64,000 nt of DNA. Source: Auanema rhodensis (lineage: Eukaryota > Nematoda > Chromadorea > Rhabditida > Rhabditidae). Of this stretch, positions 12,101 through 25,500 are shown piece by piece. The notes under the pieces were generated by a model. That model saw only the letters and a program-made list of their open reading frames with translations. It ran no database searches and had not been told where the DNA came from. Numbering within the stretch: position 1 is the first letter of the stretch; every line of letters starts with the position of its first letter. The stretch is taken from assembly GCA_964057225.1 (NCBI GenBank), contig OZ059895.1, positions 3,596,001 to 3,660,000 of the forward strand, written 5' to 3'. Both the position numbers and the translations under genes were made by a program.

Positions 12101-12285
12101 GTAAAGATAGTAATATATCATATGTTGAACACTATGTTGGAAAGATTTTAATTCAGATTTTCTCAACTTTCACTCAGTTTGTTTTCTAAACTTTGATTAA
12201 GAACCTTGAGTTTTGTACACCCATAAATTATACGCAGCACAGGTTACCCTTAAATAATGAACTGACCGACTAATCAGACATGGAT
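9126..12285 (+). repeat. Segmental satellite repeat, copy 1 (partner at +6425)
   Basis: About 3160 bp matches 15551-18710 at a constant offset of 6425 bp. Shared rare variants include GGCTTTTAAAAC (C of CTTTT at 9516 and 15941), CTTCCAAAG, CCACATTCCTATTTT, and CTTACCAAG (10186 and 16611). Copy 1 starts at a monomer boundary preceded by TTATAC. The match ends in the CTTTCCTAG/CTTCCCAAG variant at about 12286. By arithmetic, 6425 bp equals eleven S plus fourteen L units. Confidence 0.88.
10428..10722 (+). repeat. Long monomer Lb' (295 bp), reference copy
   Basis: This subtype of Lb has AAGAACCTTGAGTTTTG in place of CCTTGTTGTTTG and ends CCCATAAATTATAC like La. It is normally followed by an S monomer with the CTTCCCAAG variant, a pairing that recurs throughout the window. 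A variant with TCTCAAC in place of TTTCAAC is found at about 6.7, 12.1, 15.0, 18.6 and 20.4 kb. Another with a G-to-C change (TTTCATTAAG) appears at about 40.95, 42.5, 44.15 and 50.35 kb only. Confidence 0.9.
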
Positions 12286-15200
12286 CTTTCCTAGTTCTGT
12301 TGCTTGAATGGATGTTTTCCTACGTAGGCTAGTAAAACATGCCCTTCAAAGCATCAGAACATGTGATCACATTCCAATTTTTTTGTATCTATCTTGTAAA
12401 GATAGTAATAAACTTTGATTTTTGTACACCCATAAATTATACGCAGCACAGGTTACCCTTAAATAATGAACTGACCGACTAATCAGACATGGATCTTTCC
12501 TAGTTCTGTTGCTTGAATGGATGTTTTCCTACGTAGGCTAGTAAAACATGCCCTTCAAAGCATCAGAACATGTGATCACATTCCAATTTTTCTGTATCTA
12601 TCTTGTAAAGATAGTAATATATCATATGTTGAACACTATGTTGGAAAGATTTTAATTCAGATTTTCTCAACTTTCACTCAGTTTGTTTTTTAAACTTTGA
12701 TTAAGAACTTTGATTTTTGTACACCCATAAATTATACGCAGCACAGGTTACCCTTAAATAATGAACTGACCGACTAATCAGACATGGATCTTTCCTAGTT
12801 CTGTTGCTTGAATGGATGTTTTCCTACGTAGGCTAGTAAAACATGCCCTTCAAAGCATCAGAACATGTGATCACATTCCAATTTTTTTGTATCTATCTTG
12901 TAAAGATAGTAATAAACTTTGATTTTTGTACACCCATAAATTATACGCAGCACAGGTTACCCTTAAATAATGAACTGACCGACTAATCAGACACGGATCT
13001 TTCCTAGTTCTGTTGCTTGAATGGATGTTTTCCTACGTAGGCTAGTAAAACATGCCCTTCAAAGCATCAGAACATGTGATCACATTCCAATTTTTTTGTA
13101 TCTATTTTGTAAAGATAGTAATATATCATATGTTGAACACTATGTTGGAAAGATTTTAATTCAGATTTTCTAACTTTTATTCAGTTTGTTTTTTAAACTT
13201 TGATTAAGAACTTTGATTTTTGTACACCCATAAATTATACGCAGCACAGGTTACCCTTAAATAATGAACTGACCGACTAATCAGACATGGATCTTTCCTA
13301 GTTCTGTTGCTTGAATGGATGTTTTCCTACGTAGGCTAGTAAAACATGCCCTTCAAAGCATCAGAACATGTGATCACATTCCAATTTTTTTGTATCTATC
13401 TTGTAAAGATAGTAATATATCATATGTTGAACACTATGTTGGAAAGATTTTAATTCAGATTTTTTCAACTTTCACTCAGTTTGTTTTCTAAACTTTGATT
13501 AAGAACCTTGAGTTTTGTACACCCATAAATTATACGCAGCACAGGTTACCCTTAAATAATGAACTGACCGACTAATCAGACATGGATCTTCCCAAGTTCT
13601 GTTGCTTGAATGGATGTTTTCCTACGTAGGCTAGTAAAACATGCCCTTCAAAGCATCAGAACATGTGATCACATTCCAATTTTTTTGTATCTATCTTGTA
13701 AAGATAGTAATAAACTTTGATTTTTGTACACCCATAAATTATACGCAGCACAGGTTACCCTTAAATAATGAACTGACCGACTAATCAGACATGGATCTTT
13801 CCAAGTTCTGTTGCTTGAACGGATGTTTTCCTACGTAGGCTAGTAAAACATGCCCTTCAAAGCATCAGAACATGTGACCACATTCCAATTTTTTTGTATC
13901 TATCTTGTAAAGATAGTAATATATCATATGTTGAACACTATGTTGGAAAGATTTTAATTCAGATTTTTTCAACTTTCACTCAGTTTGTTTTCTAAACTTT
14001 GATTAAGAACCTTGTTGTTTGTACACCCATAAAATATACGCAGCACAGGTTACCCTTAAATAATGAACTGACCGTCTAATCAGACATGGATCTTCCCAAG
14101 TTCTGTTGCTTGAATGGATGTTTTCCTACGTAGGCTAGTAAAACATGCCCTTCAAAGCATCAGAACATGTGATCACATTCCAATTTTTTTGTATCTATCT
14201 TGTAAAGATAGTAATAAACTTTGATTTTTGTACACCCATAAATTATACGCAGCACAGGTTACCCTTAAATAATGAACTGACCGACTAATCAGACACGGAT
14301 CTTTCCTAGTTCTGTTGCTTGAATGGATGTTTTCCTACGTAGGCTAGTAAAACATGCCCTTCAAAGCATCAGAACATGTGATCACATTCCAATTTTTTTG
14401 TATCTATTTTGTAAAGATAGTAATATATCATATGTTGAACACTATGTTGGAAAGATTTTAATTCAGATTTTCTAACTTTTATTCAGTTTGTTTTTTAAAC
14501 TTTGATTAAGAACTTTGATTTTTGTACACCCATAAATTATACGCAGCACAGGTTACCCTTAAATAATGAACTGACCGACTAATCAGACATGGATCTTTCC
14601 TAGTTCTGTTGCTTGAATGGATGTTTTCCTACGTAGGCTAGTAAAACATGCCCTTCAAAACATCAGAACATGTGATCACATTCCAATTTTTTTGTATCTG
14701 TTTTGTAAAGATAGTAATAAACTTTGATTTTTGTACACCCATAAATTATACGCAGCACAGGTTACCCTTAAATAATGAACTGACCGACTAATCAGACATG
14801 GATCTTTCCTAGTTCTGTTGCTTGAATGGATGTTTTCCTACGTAGGCTAGTAAAACATGCCCTTCAAAGCATCAGAACATGTGATCACATTCCAATTTTT
14901 CTGTATCTATCTTGTAAAGATAGTAATATATCATATGTTGAACACTATGTTGGAAAGATTTTAATTCAGATTTTCTCAACTTTCACTCAGTTTGTTTTCT
15001 AAACTTTGATTAAGAACCTTGAGTTTTGTACACCCATAAATTATACGCAGCACAGGTTACCCTTAAATAATGAACTGACCGACTAATCAGACATGGATCT
15101 TCCCAAGTTCTGTTGCTTGAATGGATGTTTTCCTACGTAGGCTAGTAAAACATGCCCTTCAAAGCATCAGAACATGTGATCACATTCCAATTTTTTTGTA

Positions 15201-15550
15201 TCTATCTTGTAAAGATAGTAATAAACTTTGATTTTTGTACACCCATAAATTATACGCAGCACAGGTTACCCTTAAATAATGAACTGACCGACTAATCAGA
15301 CATGGATCTTTCCAAGTTCTGTTGCTTGAACGGATGTTTTCCTACGTAGGCTAGTAAAACATGCCCTTCAAAGCATCAGAACATGTGACCACATTCCAAT
15401 TTTTTTGTATCTATCTTGTAAAGATAGTAATATATCATATGTTGAACACTATGTTGGAAAGATTTTAATTCAGATTTTTTCAACTTTCACTCAGTTTGTT
15501 TTCTAAACTTTGATTTAGAACCTTGTTGTTTGTACACCCATAAAATATAG
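12286..15550 (+). repeat. Mosaic satellite block with CACGG-marked modules
   Basis: This is satellite only. It contains two long monomers marked GACACGG (starts 12947 and 14249), 1302 bp apart. It also holds a hybrid long monomer at 12443-12737, an Lb'-S-Lb run, and an Lb ending TATAGG just before 15551. From about 14326 it resembles the block starting at about 6070, with one noticed substitution. Confidence 0.85.
12443..12737 (+). repeat. Hybrid long monomer, Lb'-type front and La-type end
   Basis: The tail starts TCTCAACTTTCACTCAG like Lb', but then has GTTTTTTAAAC and AACTTTGATTTTTG as in La. The switch lies between about 12682 and 12690. Hybrids of this kind are the expected product of exchange or gene conversion between long-monomer lineages. 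Confidence 0.85.
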
Positions 15551-18500
15551 GCAGCACAGGTTACCCTTAATTAATGAACTGACCGACTAATCAGACATGG
15601 ATCTTTCCAAGTTCTGTTGCTTGAACGGATGTTTTCCTACGTAGGCTAGTAAAACATGCCCTTCAAAGCATCAGAACATGTGACCACATTCCAATTTTTT
15701 TGTATCTATCTTGTAAAGATAGTAATATATCATATGTTGAACACTATGTTGGAAAGATTTTAATTCAGATTTTTTCAACTTTCACTCAGTTTGTTTTCTA
15801 AACTTTGATTAAGAACCTTGTTGTTTGTACACCCATAAAATATACGCAGCACAGGTTACCCTTAAATAATGAACTGACCGACTAATCAGACATGGATCTT
15901 TCCTAGTTCTGTTGCTTGAATGGATGTTTTCCTACGTAGGCTTTTAAAACATGCCCTTCAAAGCATCAGAACATGTGATCACATTCCAATTTTTTTGTAT
16001 CTATCTTGTAAAGATAGTAATAAACTTTGATTTTTGTACACCCATAAATTATACGCAGCACAGGTTACCCTTAAATAATGAACTGACCGTCTAATCAGAC
16101 ATGGATCTTCCAAAGTTCTGTTGCTTGAATGGATGTTTTCCTACGTAGGCTAGTAAAACATGCCCTTCAAAGCATCAGAACATGTGATCACATTCCAATT
16201 TTTTTGTATCTATCTTGTAAAGATAGTAATAAACTTTGATTTTTGTACACCCATAAATTATACGCAGCACAGGTTACCCTTAAATAATGAACTGACCGAC
16301 TAATCAGACATGGATCTTTCCAAGTTCTGTTGCTTGAACGGATGTTTTCCTACGTAGGCTAGTAAAACATGCCCTTCAAAGCATCAGAACATGTGACCAC
16401 ATTCCTATTTTTTTGTATCTATCTTGTAAAGATAGTAATATATCATATGTTGAACACTATGTTGGAAAGATTTTAATTCAGATTTTTTCAACTTTCACTC
16501 AGTTTGTTTTCTAAACTTTGATTAAGAACCTTGTTGTTTGTACACCCATAAAATATACGCAGCACAGGTTACCCTTAAATAATGAACTGACCGTCTAATC
16601 AGACATGGATCTTACCAAGTTCTGTTGCTTGAATGGATGTTTTCCTACGTAGGCTAGTAAAACATGCCCTTCAAAGCATCAGAACATGTGATCACATTCC
16701 AATTTTTTTGTATCTATCTTGTAAAGATAGTAATATATCATATGTTGAACACTATGTTGGAAAGATTTTAATTCAGATTTTCTAACTTTTATTCAGTTTG
16801 TTTTTTAAACTTTGATTAAGAACTTTGATTTTTGTACACCCATAAATTATACGCAGCACAGGTTACCCTTAAATAATGAACTGACCGACTAATCAGACAT
16901 GGATCTTTCCTAGTTCTGTTGCTTGAATGGATGTTTTCCTACGTAGGCTAGTAAAACATGCCCTTCAAAGCATCAGAACATGTGATCACATTCCAATTTT
17001 TTTGTATCTATCTTGTAAAGATAGTAATATATCATATGTTGAACACTATGTTGGAAAGATTTTAATTCAGATTTTTTCAACTTTCACTCAGTTTGTTTTC
17101 TAAACTTTGATTAAGAACCTTGAGTTTTGTACACCCATAAATTATACGCAGCACAGGTTACCCTTAAATAATGAACTGACCGACTAATCAGACATGGATC
17201 TTCCCAAGTTCTGTTGCTTGAATGGATGTTTTCCTACGTAGGCTAGTAAAACATGCCCTTCAAAGCATCAGAACATGTGATCACATTCCAATTTTTTTGT
17301 ATCTATCTTGTAAAGATAGTAATAAACTTTGATTTTTGTACACCCATAAATTATACGCAGCACAGGTTACCCTTAAATAATGAACTGACCGACTAATCAG
17401 ACATGGATCTTTCCAAGTTCTGTTGCTTGAACGGATGTTTTCCTACGTAGGCTAGTAAAACATGCCCTTCAAAGCATCAGAACATGTGACCACATTCCAA
17501 TTTTTTTGTATCTATCTTGTAAAGATAGTAATATATCATATGTTGAACACTATGTTGGAAAGATTTTAATTCAGATTTTTTCAACTTTCACTCAGTTTGT
17601 TTTCTAAACTTTGATTAAGAACCTTGTTGTTTGTACACCCATAAAATATACGCAGCACAGGTTACCCTTAAATAATGAACTGACCGTCTAATCAGACATG
17701 GATCTTCCCAAGTTCTGTTGCTTGAATGGATGTTTTCCTACGTAGGCTAGTAAAACATGCCCTTCAAAGCATCAGAACATGTGATCACATTCCAATTTTT
17801 TTGTATCTATCTTGTAAAGATAGTAATAAACTTTGATTTTTGTACACCCATAAATTATACGCAGCACAGGTTACCCTTAAATAATGAACTGACCGACTAA
17901 TCAGACACGGATCTTTCCTAGTTCTGTTGCTTGAATGGATGTTTTCCTACGTAGGCTAGTAAAACATGCCCTTCAAAGCATCAGAACATGTGATCACATT
18001 CCAATTTTTTTGTATCTATTTTGTAAAGATAGTAATATATCATATGTTGAACACTATGTTGGAAAGATTTTAATTCAGATTTTCTAACTTTTATTCAGTT
18101 TGTTTTTTAAACTTTGATTAAGAACTTTGATTTTTGTACACCCATAAATTATACGCAGCACAGGTTACCCTTAAATAATGAACTGACCGACTAATCAGAC
18201 ATGGATCTTTCCTAGTTCTGTTGCTTGAATGGATGTTTTCCTACGTAGGCTAGTAAAACATGCCCTTCAAAACATCAGAACATGTGATCACATTCCAATT
18301 TTTTTGTATCTGTTTTGTAAAGATAGTAATAAACTTTGATTTTTGTACACCCATAAATTATACGCAGCACAGGTTACCCTTAAATAATGAACTGACCGAC
18401 TAATCAGACATGGATCTTTCCTAGTTCTGTTGCTTGAATGGATGTTTTCCTACGTAGGCTAGTAAAACATGCCCTTCAAAGCATCAGAACATGTGATCAC

Positions 18501-18710
18501 ATTCCAATTTTTCTGTATCTATCTTGTAAAGATAGTAATATATCATATGTTGAACACTATGTTGGAAAGATTTTAATTCAGATTTTCTCAACTTTCACTC
18601 AGTTTGTTTTCTAAACTTTGATTAAGAACCTTGAGTTTTGTACACCCATAAATTATACGCAGCACAGGTTACCCTTAAATAATGAACTGACCGACTAATC
18701 AGACATGGAT
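15551..18710 (+). repeat. Segmental satellite repeat, copy 2
   Basis: This is the partner of 9126-12285 at +6425 bp. The left edge is a visible joint. Sequence to the left matches the end of the Lb unit before 7295 (TATAGG), while sequence to the right carries the TTAATTAATG variant of the unit starting at 9126. Copy 2 therefore looks like a copy of the 6-12 kb region from which about 1831 bp (7295-9125) is missing. The loss is a whole number of monomers and keeps the repeat in phase. Confidence 0.87.
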
Positions 18711-20672
18711 CTTCCCAAGTTCTGTTGCTTGAATGGATGTTTTCCTACGTAGGCTAGTAAAACATGCCCTTCAAAGCATCAGAACATGTGATCACATTCC
18801 AATTTTTTTGTATCTATCTTGTAAAGATAGTAATAAACTTTGATTTTTGTACACCCATAAATTATACGCAGCACAGGTTACCCTTAAATAATGAACTGAC
18901 CGACTAATCAGACATGGATCTTTCCAAATTCTGTTGCTTGAACGGATGTTTTCCTACGTAGGCTAGTAAAACATGCCCTTCAAAGCATCAGAACATGTGA
19001 CCACATTCCAATTTTTTTGTATCTATCTTGTAAAGATAGTAATATATCATATGTTGAACACTATGTTGGAAAGATTTTAATTCAGATTTTTTCAACTTTC
19101 ACTCAGTTTGTTTTCTAAACTTTGATTTAGAACCTTGTTGTTTGTACACCCATAAAATATAGGCAGCACAGGTTACCCTTAAATAATGAACTGACCGTCT
19201 AATCAGACATGGATCTTCCCAAGTTCTGTTGCTTGAATGGATGTTTTCCTACGTAGGCTAGTAAAACATGCCCTTCAAAGCATCAGAACATGTGATCACA
19301 TTCCAATTTTTTTGTATCTATCTTGTAAAGATAGTAATAAACTTTGATTTTTGTACACCCATAAATTATACGCAGCACAGGTTACCCTTAAATAATGAAC
19401 TGACCGACTAATCAGACATGGATCTTTCCAAGTTCTGTTGCTTGAACGGATGTTTCCCTACGTAGGCTAGTAAAACATGCCCTTCAAAGCATCAGAACAT
19501 GTGATCACATTCCAATTTTTTTGTATCTATCTTGTAAAGATAGTAATATATCATATGTTGAACACTATGTTGGAAAGATTTTAATTCAGATTTTCGAACT
19601 TTTATTCAGTTTGTTTTTTAAACTTTGATTAAGAACTTTGATTTTTGTACACCCATAAATTATACGCAGCACAGGTTACCCTTAAATAATGAACTGACCG
19701 ACTAATCAGACACGGATCTTTCCTAGTTCTGTTGCTTGAATGGATGTTTTCCTACGTAGGCTAGTAAAACATGCCCTTCAAAGCATCAGAACATGTGATC
19801 ACATTCCAATTTTTTTGTATCTATTTTGTAAAGATAGTAATATATCATATGTTGAACACTATGTTGGAAAGATTTTAATTCAGATTTTCTAACTTTTATT
19901 CAGTTTGTTTTTTAAACTTTGATTAAGAACTTTGATTTTTGTACACCCATAAATTATACGCAGCACAGGTTACCCTTAAATAATGAACTGACCGACTAAT
20001 CAGACATGGATCTTTCCTAGTTCTGTTGCTTGAATGGATGTTTTCCTACGTAGGCTAGTAAAACATGCCCTTCAAAACATCAGAACATGTGATCACATTC
20101 CAATTTTTTTGTATCTGTTTTGTAAAGATAGTAATAAACTTTGATTTTTGTACACCCATAAATTATACGCAGCACAGGTTACCCTTAAATAATGAACTGA
20201 CCGACTAATCAGACATGGATCTTTCCTAGTTCTGTTGCTTGAATGGATGTTTTCCTACGTAGGCTAGTAAAACATGCCCTTCAAAGCATCAGAACATGTG
20301 ATCACATTCCAATTTTTCTGTATCTATCTTGTAAAGATAGTAATATATCATATGTTGAACACTATGTTGGAAAGATTTTAATTCAGATTTTCTCAACTTT
20401 CACTCAGTTTGTTTTCTAAACTTTGATTAAGAACCTTGAGTTTTGTACACCCATAAATTATACGCAGCACAGGTTACCCTTAAATAATGAACTGACCGAC
20501 TAATCAGACATGGATCTTCCCAAGTTCTGTTGCTTGAATGGATGTTTTCCTACGTAGGCTATTAAAACATGCCCTTCAAAGCATCAGAACATGTGATCAC
20601 ATTCCAATTTTTTTGTATCTATCTTGTAAAGATAGTAATAAACTTTGATTTTTGTACACCCATAAATTATAC
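18711..20672 (+). repeat. Mosaic satellite block, 1805-bp repeat module
   Basis: Units from 19666 to about 20727 match 17861 to about 18922 at 1805 bp, including the GACACGG long unit, the AAAACATC/CTGTTTTG S unit and the TCTCAAC Lb' unit. Private substitutions here are CCAAATTC (about 18927), TGTTTCCC (about 19455) and GGCTATTAAAAC (about 20561). An Lb ends TATAGG just before 19163, as at 7295 and 15551. Confidence 0.85.
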
Positions 20673-20908
20673 GCAGCACAGGTTACCCTTAAATAATGAA
20701 CTGACCGACTAATCAGACATGGATCTTTCCAAGTTCTGTTGCTTGAACGGATGTTTTCCTACGTAGGCTAGTAAAACATGCCCTTCAAAGCATCAGAACA
20801 TGTGATCACATTCCAATTTTTTTGTATCTATCTTGTAAAGATAGTAATATATCATATGTTGAACACTATGTTGGAAAGATTTTAATTCAGATTTTCGAAC
20901 TTTTATAC
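20673..20908 (+). repeat. Truncated monomer M (236 bp), copy 2
   Basis: This has the same 58-bp truncation and the same joint as the unit at 7504. It opens a cluster of three M monomers. It carries GAACGG and an intact ATGTGATCACAT palindrome. The identical joint implies one deletion event that was later copied. Confidence 0.93.
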
Positions 20909-21144
20909 GCAGCACAGGTTACCCTTAATTAATGAACTGACCGACTAATCAGACATGGATCTTTCCAAGTTCTGTTGCTTGAATGGATGTTTTCCTACGT
21001 AGGCTAGTAAAACATGCCCTTCAAAGCATCAGAACATGTGATCACATTCCAATTTTTTTGTATCTATCTTGTAAAGATAGTAATATATCATATGTTGAAC
21101 ACTATGTTGGAAAGATTTTAATTCAGATTTTCGAACTTTTATAC
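20909..21144 (+). repeat. Truncated monomer M (236 bp), copy 3
   Basis: This follows copy 2 directly, so two M units stand in tandem. It differs by the TTAATTAATG start and by GAATGG instead of GAACGG. Because of the shortened tail, a reading frame running through this unit stays open into the next one; see the rejected items. Confidence 0.93.
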
Positions 21145-21353
21145 GCAGCACAGGTTACCCTTAATTAATGAACTGACCGACTAATCAGACATGGATCTTT
21201 CCAAGTTCTGTTGCTTGAATGGATGTTTTCCTACGTAGGCTAGTAAAACATGCCCTTCAAAGCATCAGAACATGTGATCACATTCCAATTTTTTTGTATC
21301 TATCTTGTAAAGATAGTAATAAACTTTGATTTTTGTACACCCATAAATTATAC

Positions 21354-21589
21354 GCAGCACAGGTTACCCTTAAATAATGAACTGACCGACTAATCAGACA
21401 TGGATCTTTCCAAGTTCTGTTGCTTGAACGGATGTTTTCCTACGTAGGCTAGTAAAACATGCCCTTCAAAGCATCAGAACATGTGATCACATTCCAATTT
21501 TTTTGTATCTATCTTGTAAAGATAGTAATATATCATATGTTGAACACTATGTTGGAAAGATTTTAATTCAGATTTTCGAACTTTTATAC
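21354..21589 (+). repeat. Truncated monomer M (236 bp), copy 4
   Basis: This is the last M unit, separated from copy 3 by one S monomer at 21145-21353. It has the same joint, CTTTTATACGCAG. It is followed at 21590 by a long unit with CTAACTTTTAATCAG, the same follower type as after the M unit at 7504. This links the two M loci as copies of one ancestral segment. Confidence 0.93.
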
Positions 21590-24500
21590 GCAGCACAGGT
21601 TACCCTTAATTAATGAACTGACCGACTAATCAGACATGGATCTTTCCAAGTTCTGTTGCTTGAATGGATGTTTTCCTACGTAGACTAGTAAAACATGCCC
21701 TTCAAAGCATCAGAACATGTGATCACATTCCAATTTTTTTGTATCTATCTTGTAAAGATAGTAATATATCATATGTTGAACACTATGTTGGAAAGATTTT
21801 AATTCAGATTTTCTAACTTTTAATCAGTTTGTTTTTTAAACTTTGATTAAGAACTTTGATTTTTGTACACCCATAAATTATACGCAGCACAGGTTACCCT
21901 TAAATAATGAACTGACCGACTAATCAGACATGGTTCTTTCCTAGTTCTGTTGCTTGAATGGATGTTTTCCTACGTAGGCTAGTAAAACATGCCCTTCAAA
22001 GCATCAGAACATGTGATCACATTCCAATTTTTTCGTATCTATCTTGTAAAGATAGTAATAAACTTTGATTTTTGTACACCCATAAATTATACGCAGCACA
22101 GGTTACCCTTAAATAATGAACTGACCGACTAATCAGACATGGATCTTTCCAAGTTCTGTTGCATGAACGGATGTTTTCCTACGTAGGCTAGTAAAACATG
22201 CCCTTCAAAGCATCAGAACATGTGATCACATTCCAATTTTTTTGTATCTATCTTGTAAAGATAGTAATATATCATATGTTGAACACTATGTTGGAAAGAT
22301 TTTAATTCAGATTTTCGAACTTTTATTCAGTTTGTTTTTTAAACTTTGATTAAGAACTTTGATTTTTGTACACCCATAAATTATACGCAGCACAGGTTAC
22401 CCTTAATTAATGAACTGACCGACTAATCAGACATGGATCTTTCCAAGTTCTGTTGCTTGAACGGATGTTTTCCTACGTAGGCTAGTAAAACATGCCCTTC
22501 AAAGCATCAGAACATGTGACCACATTCCAATTTTTTTGTATCTATCTTGTAAAGATAGTAATATATCATATGTTGAACACTATGTTGGAAAGATTTTAAT
22601 TCAGATTTTTTCAACTTTCACTCAGTTTGTTTTCTAAACTTTGATTAAGAACCTTGTTGTTTGTACACCCATAAAATATACGCAGCACAGGTTACCCTTA
22701 AATAATGAACTGACCGACTAATCAGACATGGATCTTTCCTAGTTCTGTTGCTTGAATGGATGTTTTCCTACGTAGGCTTTTAAAACATGCCCTTCAAAGC
22801 ATCAGAACATGTGATCACATTCCAATTTTTTCGTATCTATCTTGTAAAGATAGTAATAAACTTTGATTTTTGTACACCCATAAATTATACGCAGCACAGG
22901 TTAGCCTTAAATAATGAACTGACCGACTAATCAGACATGGATCTTTCCTAGTTCTGTTGCTTGAATGGATGTTTTCCTACGTAGGCTTTTAAAACATGCC
23001 CTTCAAAGCATCAGAACATGTGATCACATTCCAATTTTTTCGTATCTATCTTGTAAAGATAGTAATAAACTTTGATTTTTGTACACCCATAAATTATACG
23101 CAGCACAGGTTACCCTTAAATAATGAACTGACCGACTAATCAGACATGGATCTTTCCAAGTTCTGTTGCTTGAACGGATGTTTTCCTACGTAGGCTAGTA
23201 AAACATGCCCTTCAAAGCATCAGAACATGTGATCACATTCCAATTTTTTTGTATCTATCTTGTAAAGATAGTAATATATCATATGTTGAACACTATGTTG
23301 GAAAGATTTTAATTCAGATTTTCGAACTTTTATTCAGTTTGTTTTTTAAACTTTGATTAAGAACTTTGATTTTTGTACACCCATAAATTATACGCAGCAC
23401 AGGTTACCCTTAATTAATGAACTGACCGACTAATCAGACATGGATCTTTCCAAGTTCTGTTGCTTGAACGGATGTTTTCCTACGTAGGCTAGTAAAACAT
23501 GCCCTTCAAAGCATCAGAACATGTGACCACATTCCAATTTTTTCGTATCTATCTTGTAAAGATAGTAATATATCATATGTTGAACACTATGTTGGAAAGA
23601 TTTTAATTCAGATTTTTTCAACTTTCACTCAGTTTGTTTTCTAAACTTTGATTAAGAACCTTGAGTTTTGTACACCCATAAATTATACGCAGCACAGGTT
23701 ACCCTTAAATAATGAACTGACCGACTAATCAGACATGGATCTTCCCAAGTTCTGTTGCTTGAATGGATGTTTTCCTACAGAGGCTAGTAAAACATGCCCT
23801 TCAAAGCATCAGAACATGTGATCACATTCCAATTTTTTTGTATCTATCTTGTAAAGATAGTAATAAACTTTGATTTTTGTACACCCATAAATTATACGCA
23901 GCACAGGTTACCCTTAAATAATGAACTGACCGACTAATCAGACATGGATCTTTCCAAGTTCTGTTGCTTGAACGGATGTTTTCCTACGTAGGCTAGTAAA
24001 ACATGCCCTTCAAAGCATCAGAACATGTGACCACATTCCAATTTTTTTGTATCTATCTTGTAAAGATAGTGATATATCATATGTTGAACACTATGTTCGA
24101 AAGATTTTAATTCAGATTTTTTCAACTTTCACTCAGTTTGTTTTCTAAACTTTGATTAAGAACCTTGTTGTTTGTACACCCATAAAATATACGCAGCACA
24201 GGTTACCCTTAAATAATGAACTGACCGACTAATCAGACATGGATCTTTCCTAGTTCTGTTGCTTCAATGGATGTTTTCCTACGTAGGCTAGTAAAACATG
24301 CCCTTCAAAGCATCAGAACATGTGATCACATTCCAATTTTTTTGTATCTATCTTGTAAAGATAGTAATATATCATATGTTGAACACTATGTTGGAAAGAT
24401 TTTAATTCAGATTTTCTAACTTTTAATCAGTTTGTTTTTTAAACTTTGATTAAGAACTTTGATTTTTGTACACCCATAAATTATACGCAGCACAGGTTAC

Positions 24501-25500
24501 CCTTAAATAATGAACTGACCGACTAATCAGACATGGATCTTTCCTAGTTCTGTTGCTTGAATGGATGTTTTCCTACGTAGGCTAGTAAAACATGCCCTTC
24601 AAAGCATCAGAACATGTGACCACATTCCAATTTTTTTGTATCTATCTTGTAAAGATAGTAATAAACTTTGATTTTTGTACACCCATAAATTATACGCAGC
24701 ACAGGTTACCCTTAAATAATGAAATGACCGACTAATCAGACATGGATCTTTCCAAGTTCTGTTGCTTGAACGGATGTTTTCCTACGTAGGCTAGTAAAAC
24801 ATGCCCTTCAAAGCATCAGAACATGTGATCACATTCCAATTTTTTTGTATCTATCTTGTAAAGATAGTAATATATCATATGTTGAACACTATGTTGGAAA
24901 GATTTTAATTCAGATTTTCTAACTTTTAATCAGTTTGTTTTTTAAACTTTGATTAAGAACTTTGATTTTTGTACACCCATAAATTATACGCAGCACAGGT
25001 TACCCTTAAATAATGAACTGACCGACTAATCAGACATGGATCTTTCCTAGTTCTGTTGCTTGAATGGATGTTTTCCTACGTAGGCTAGTAAAACATGCCC
25101 TTCAAAGCATCAGAACATGTGATCACATTCCAATTTTTTTGTATCTATCTTGTAAAGATAGTAATATATCATATGTTGAACACTATGTTGGAAAGATTTT
25201 AATTCAGATTTTCTAACTTTTAATCAGTTTGTTTTTTAAACTTTGATTAAGAACTTTGATTTTTGTACACCCATAAATTATACGCAGCACAGGTTACCCT
25301 TAAATAATGAACTGACCGACTAATCAGACATGGATCTTTCCTAGTTCTGTTGCTTGAATGGATGTTTTCCTACGTAGGCTAGTAAAACATGCCATTCAAA
25401 GCATCAGAACATGTGATCAGATTCCAATTTTTTTGTATCTATCTTGTAAAGATAGTAATAAACTTTGATTTTTGTACACCCATAAATTATACGCAGCACA
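21590..25500 (+). repeat. Mosaic satellite block, Lc-rich
   Basis: This is satellite only. It opens with a long unit bearing CTAACTTTTAATCAG and a TAGACTAG change, then repeats the 7.7-9.0 kb order at +13850 bp. Two adjacent S units, 22682-22890 and 22891-23099, are near-identical, sharing GGCTTTTAAAAC and TTTCGTATC and differing by GGTTAGCC in the second. Lc and TTAATTAATG units continue to about 23.4 kb. From about 24.2 to 25.3 kb there is a run of long monomers with TTTTAATCAG. Private changes include CCTACAGAGG at about 23776, which breaks the first palindrome. Confidence 0.85.

Noticed and set aside
20983-21168. Open reading frame of 61 codons starting ATGGATGTTTTCC
   Set aside because: It lies wholly in satellite and crosses a monomer boundary. 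The frame is open in many long monomers because the repeat happens to lack stops there for about 50 codons; here the M truncation lengthens it. Variants such as GAACGG remove the start codon, and nothing suggests coding constraint.
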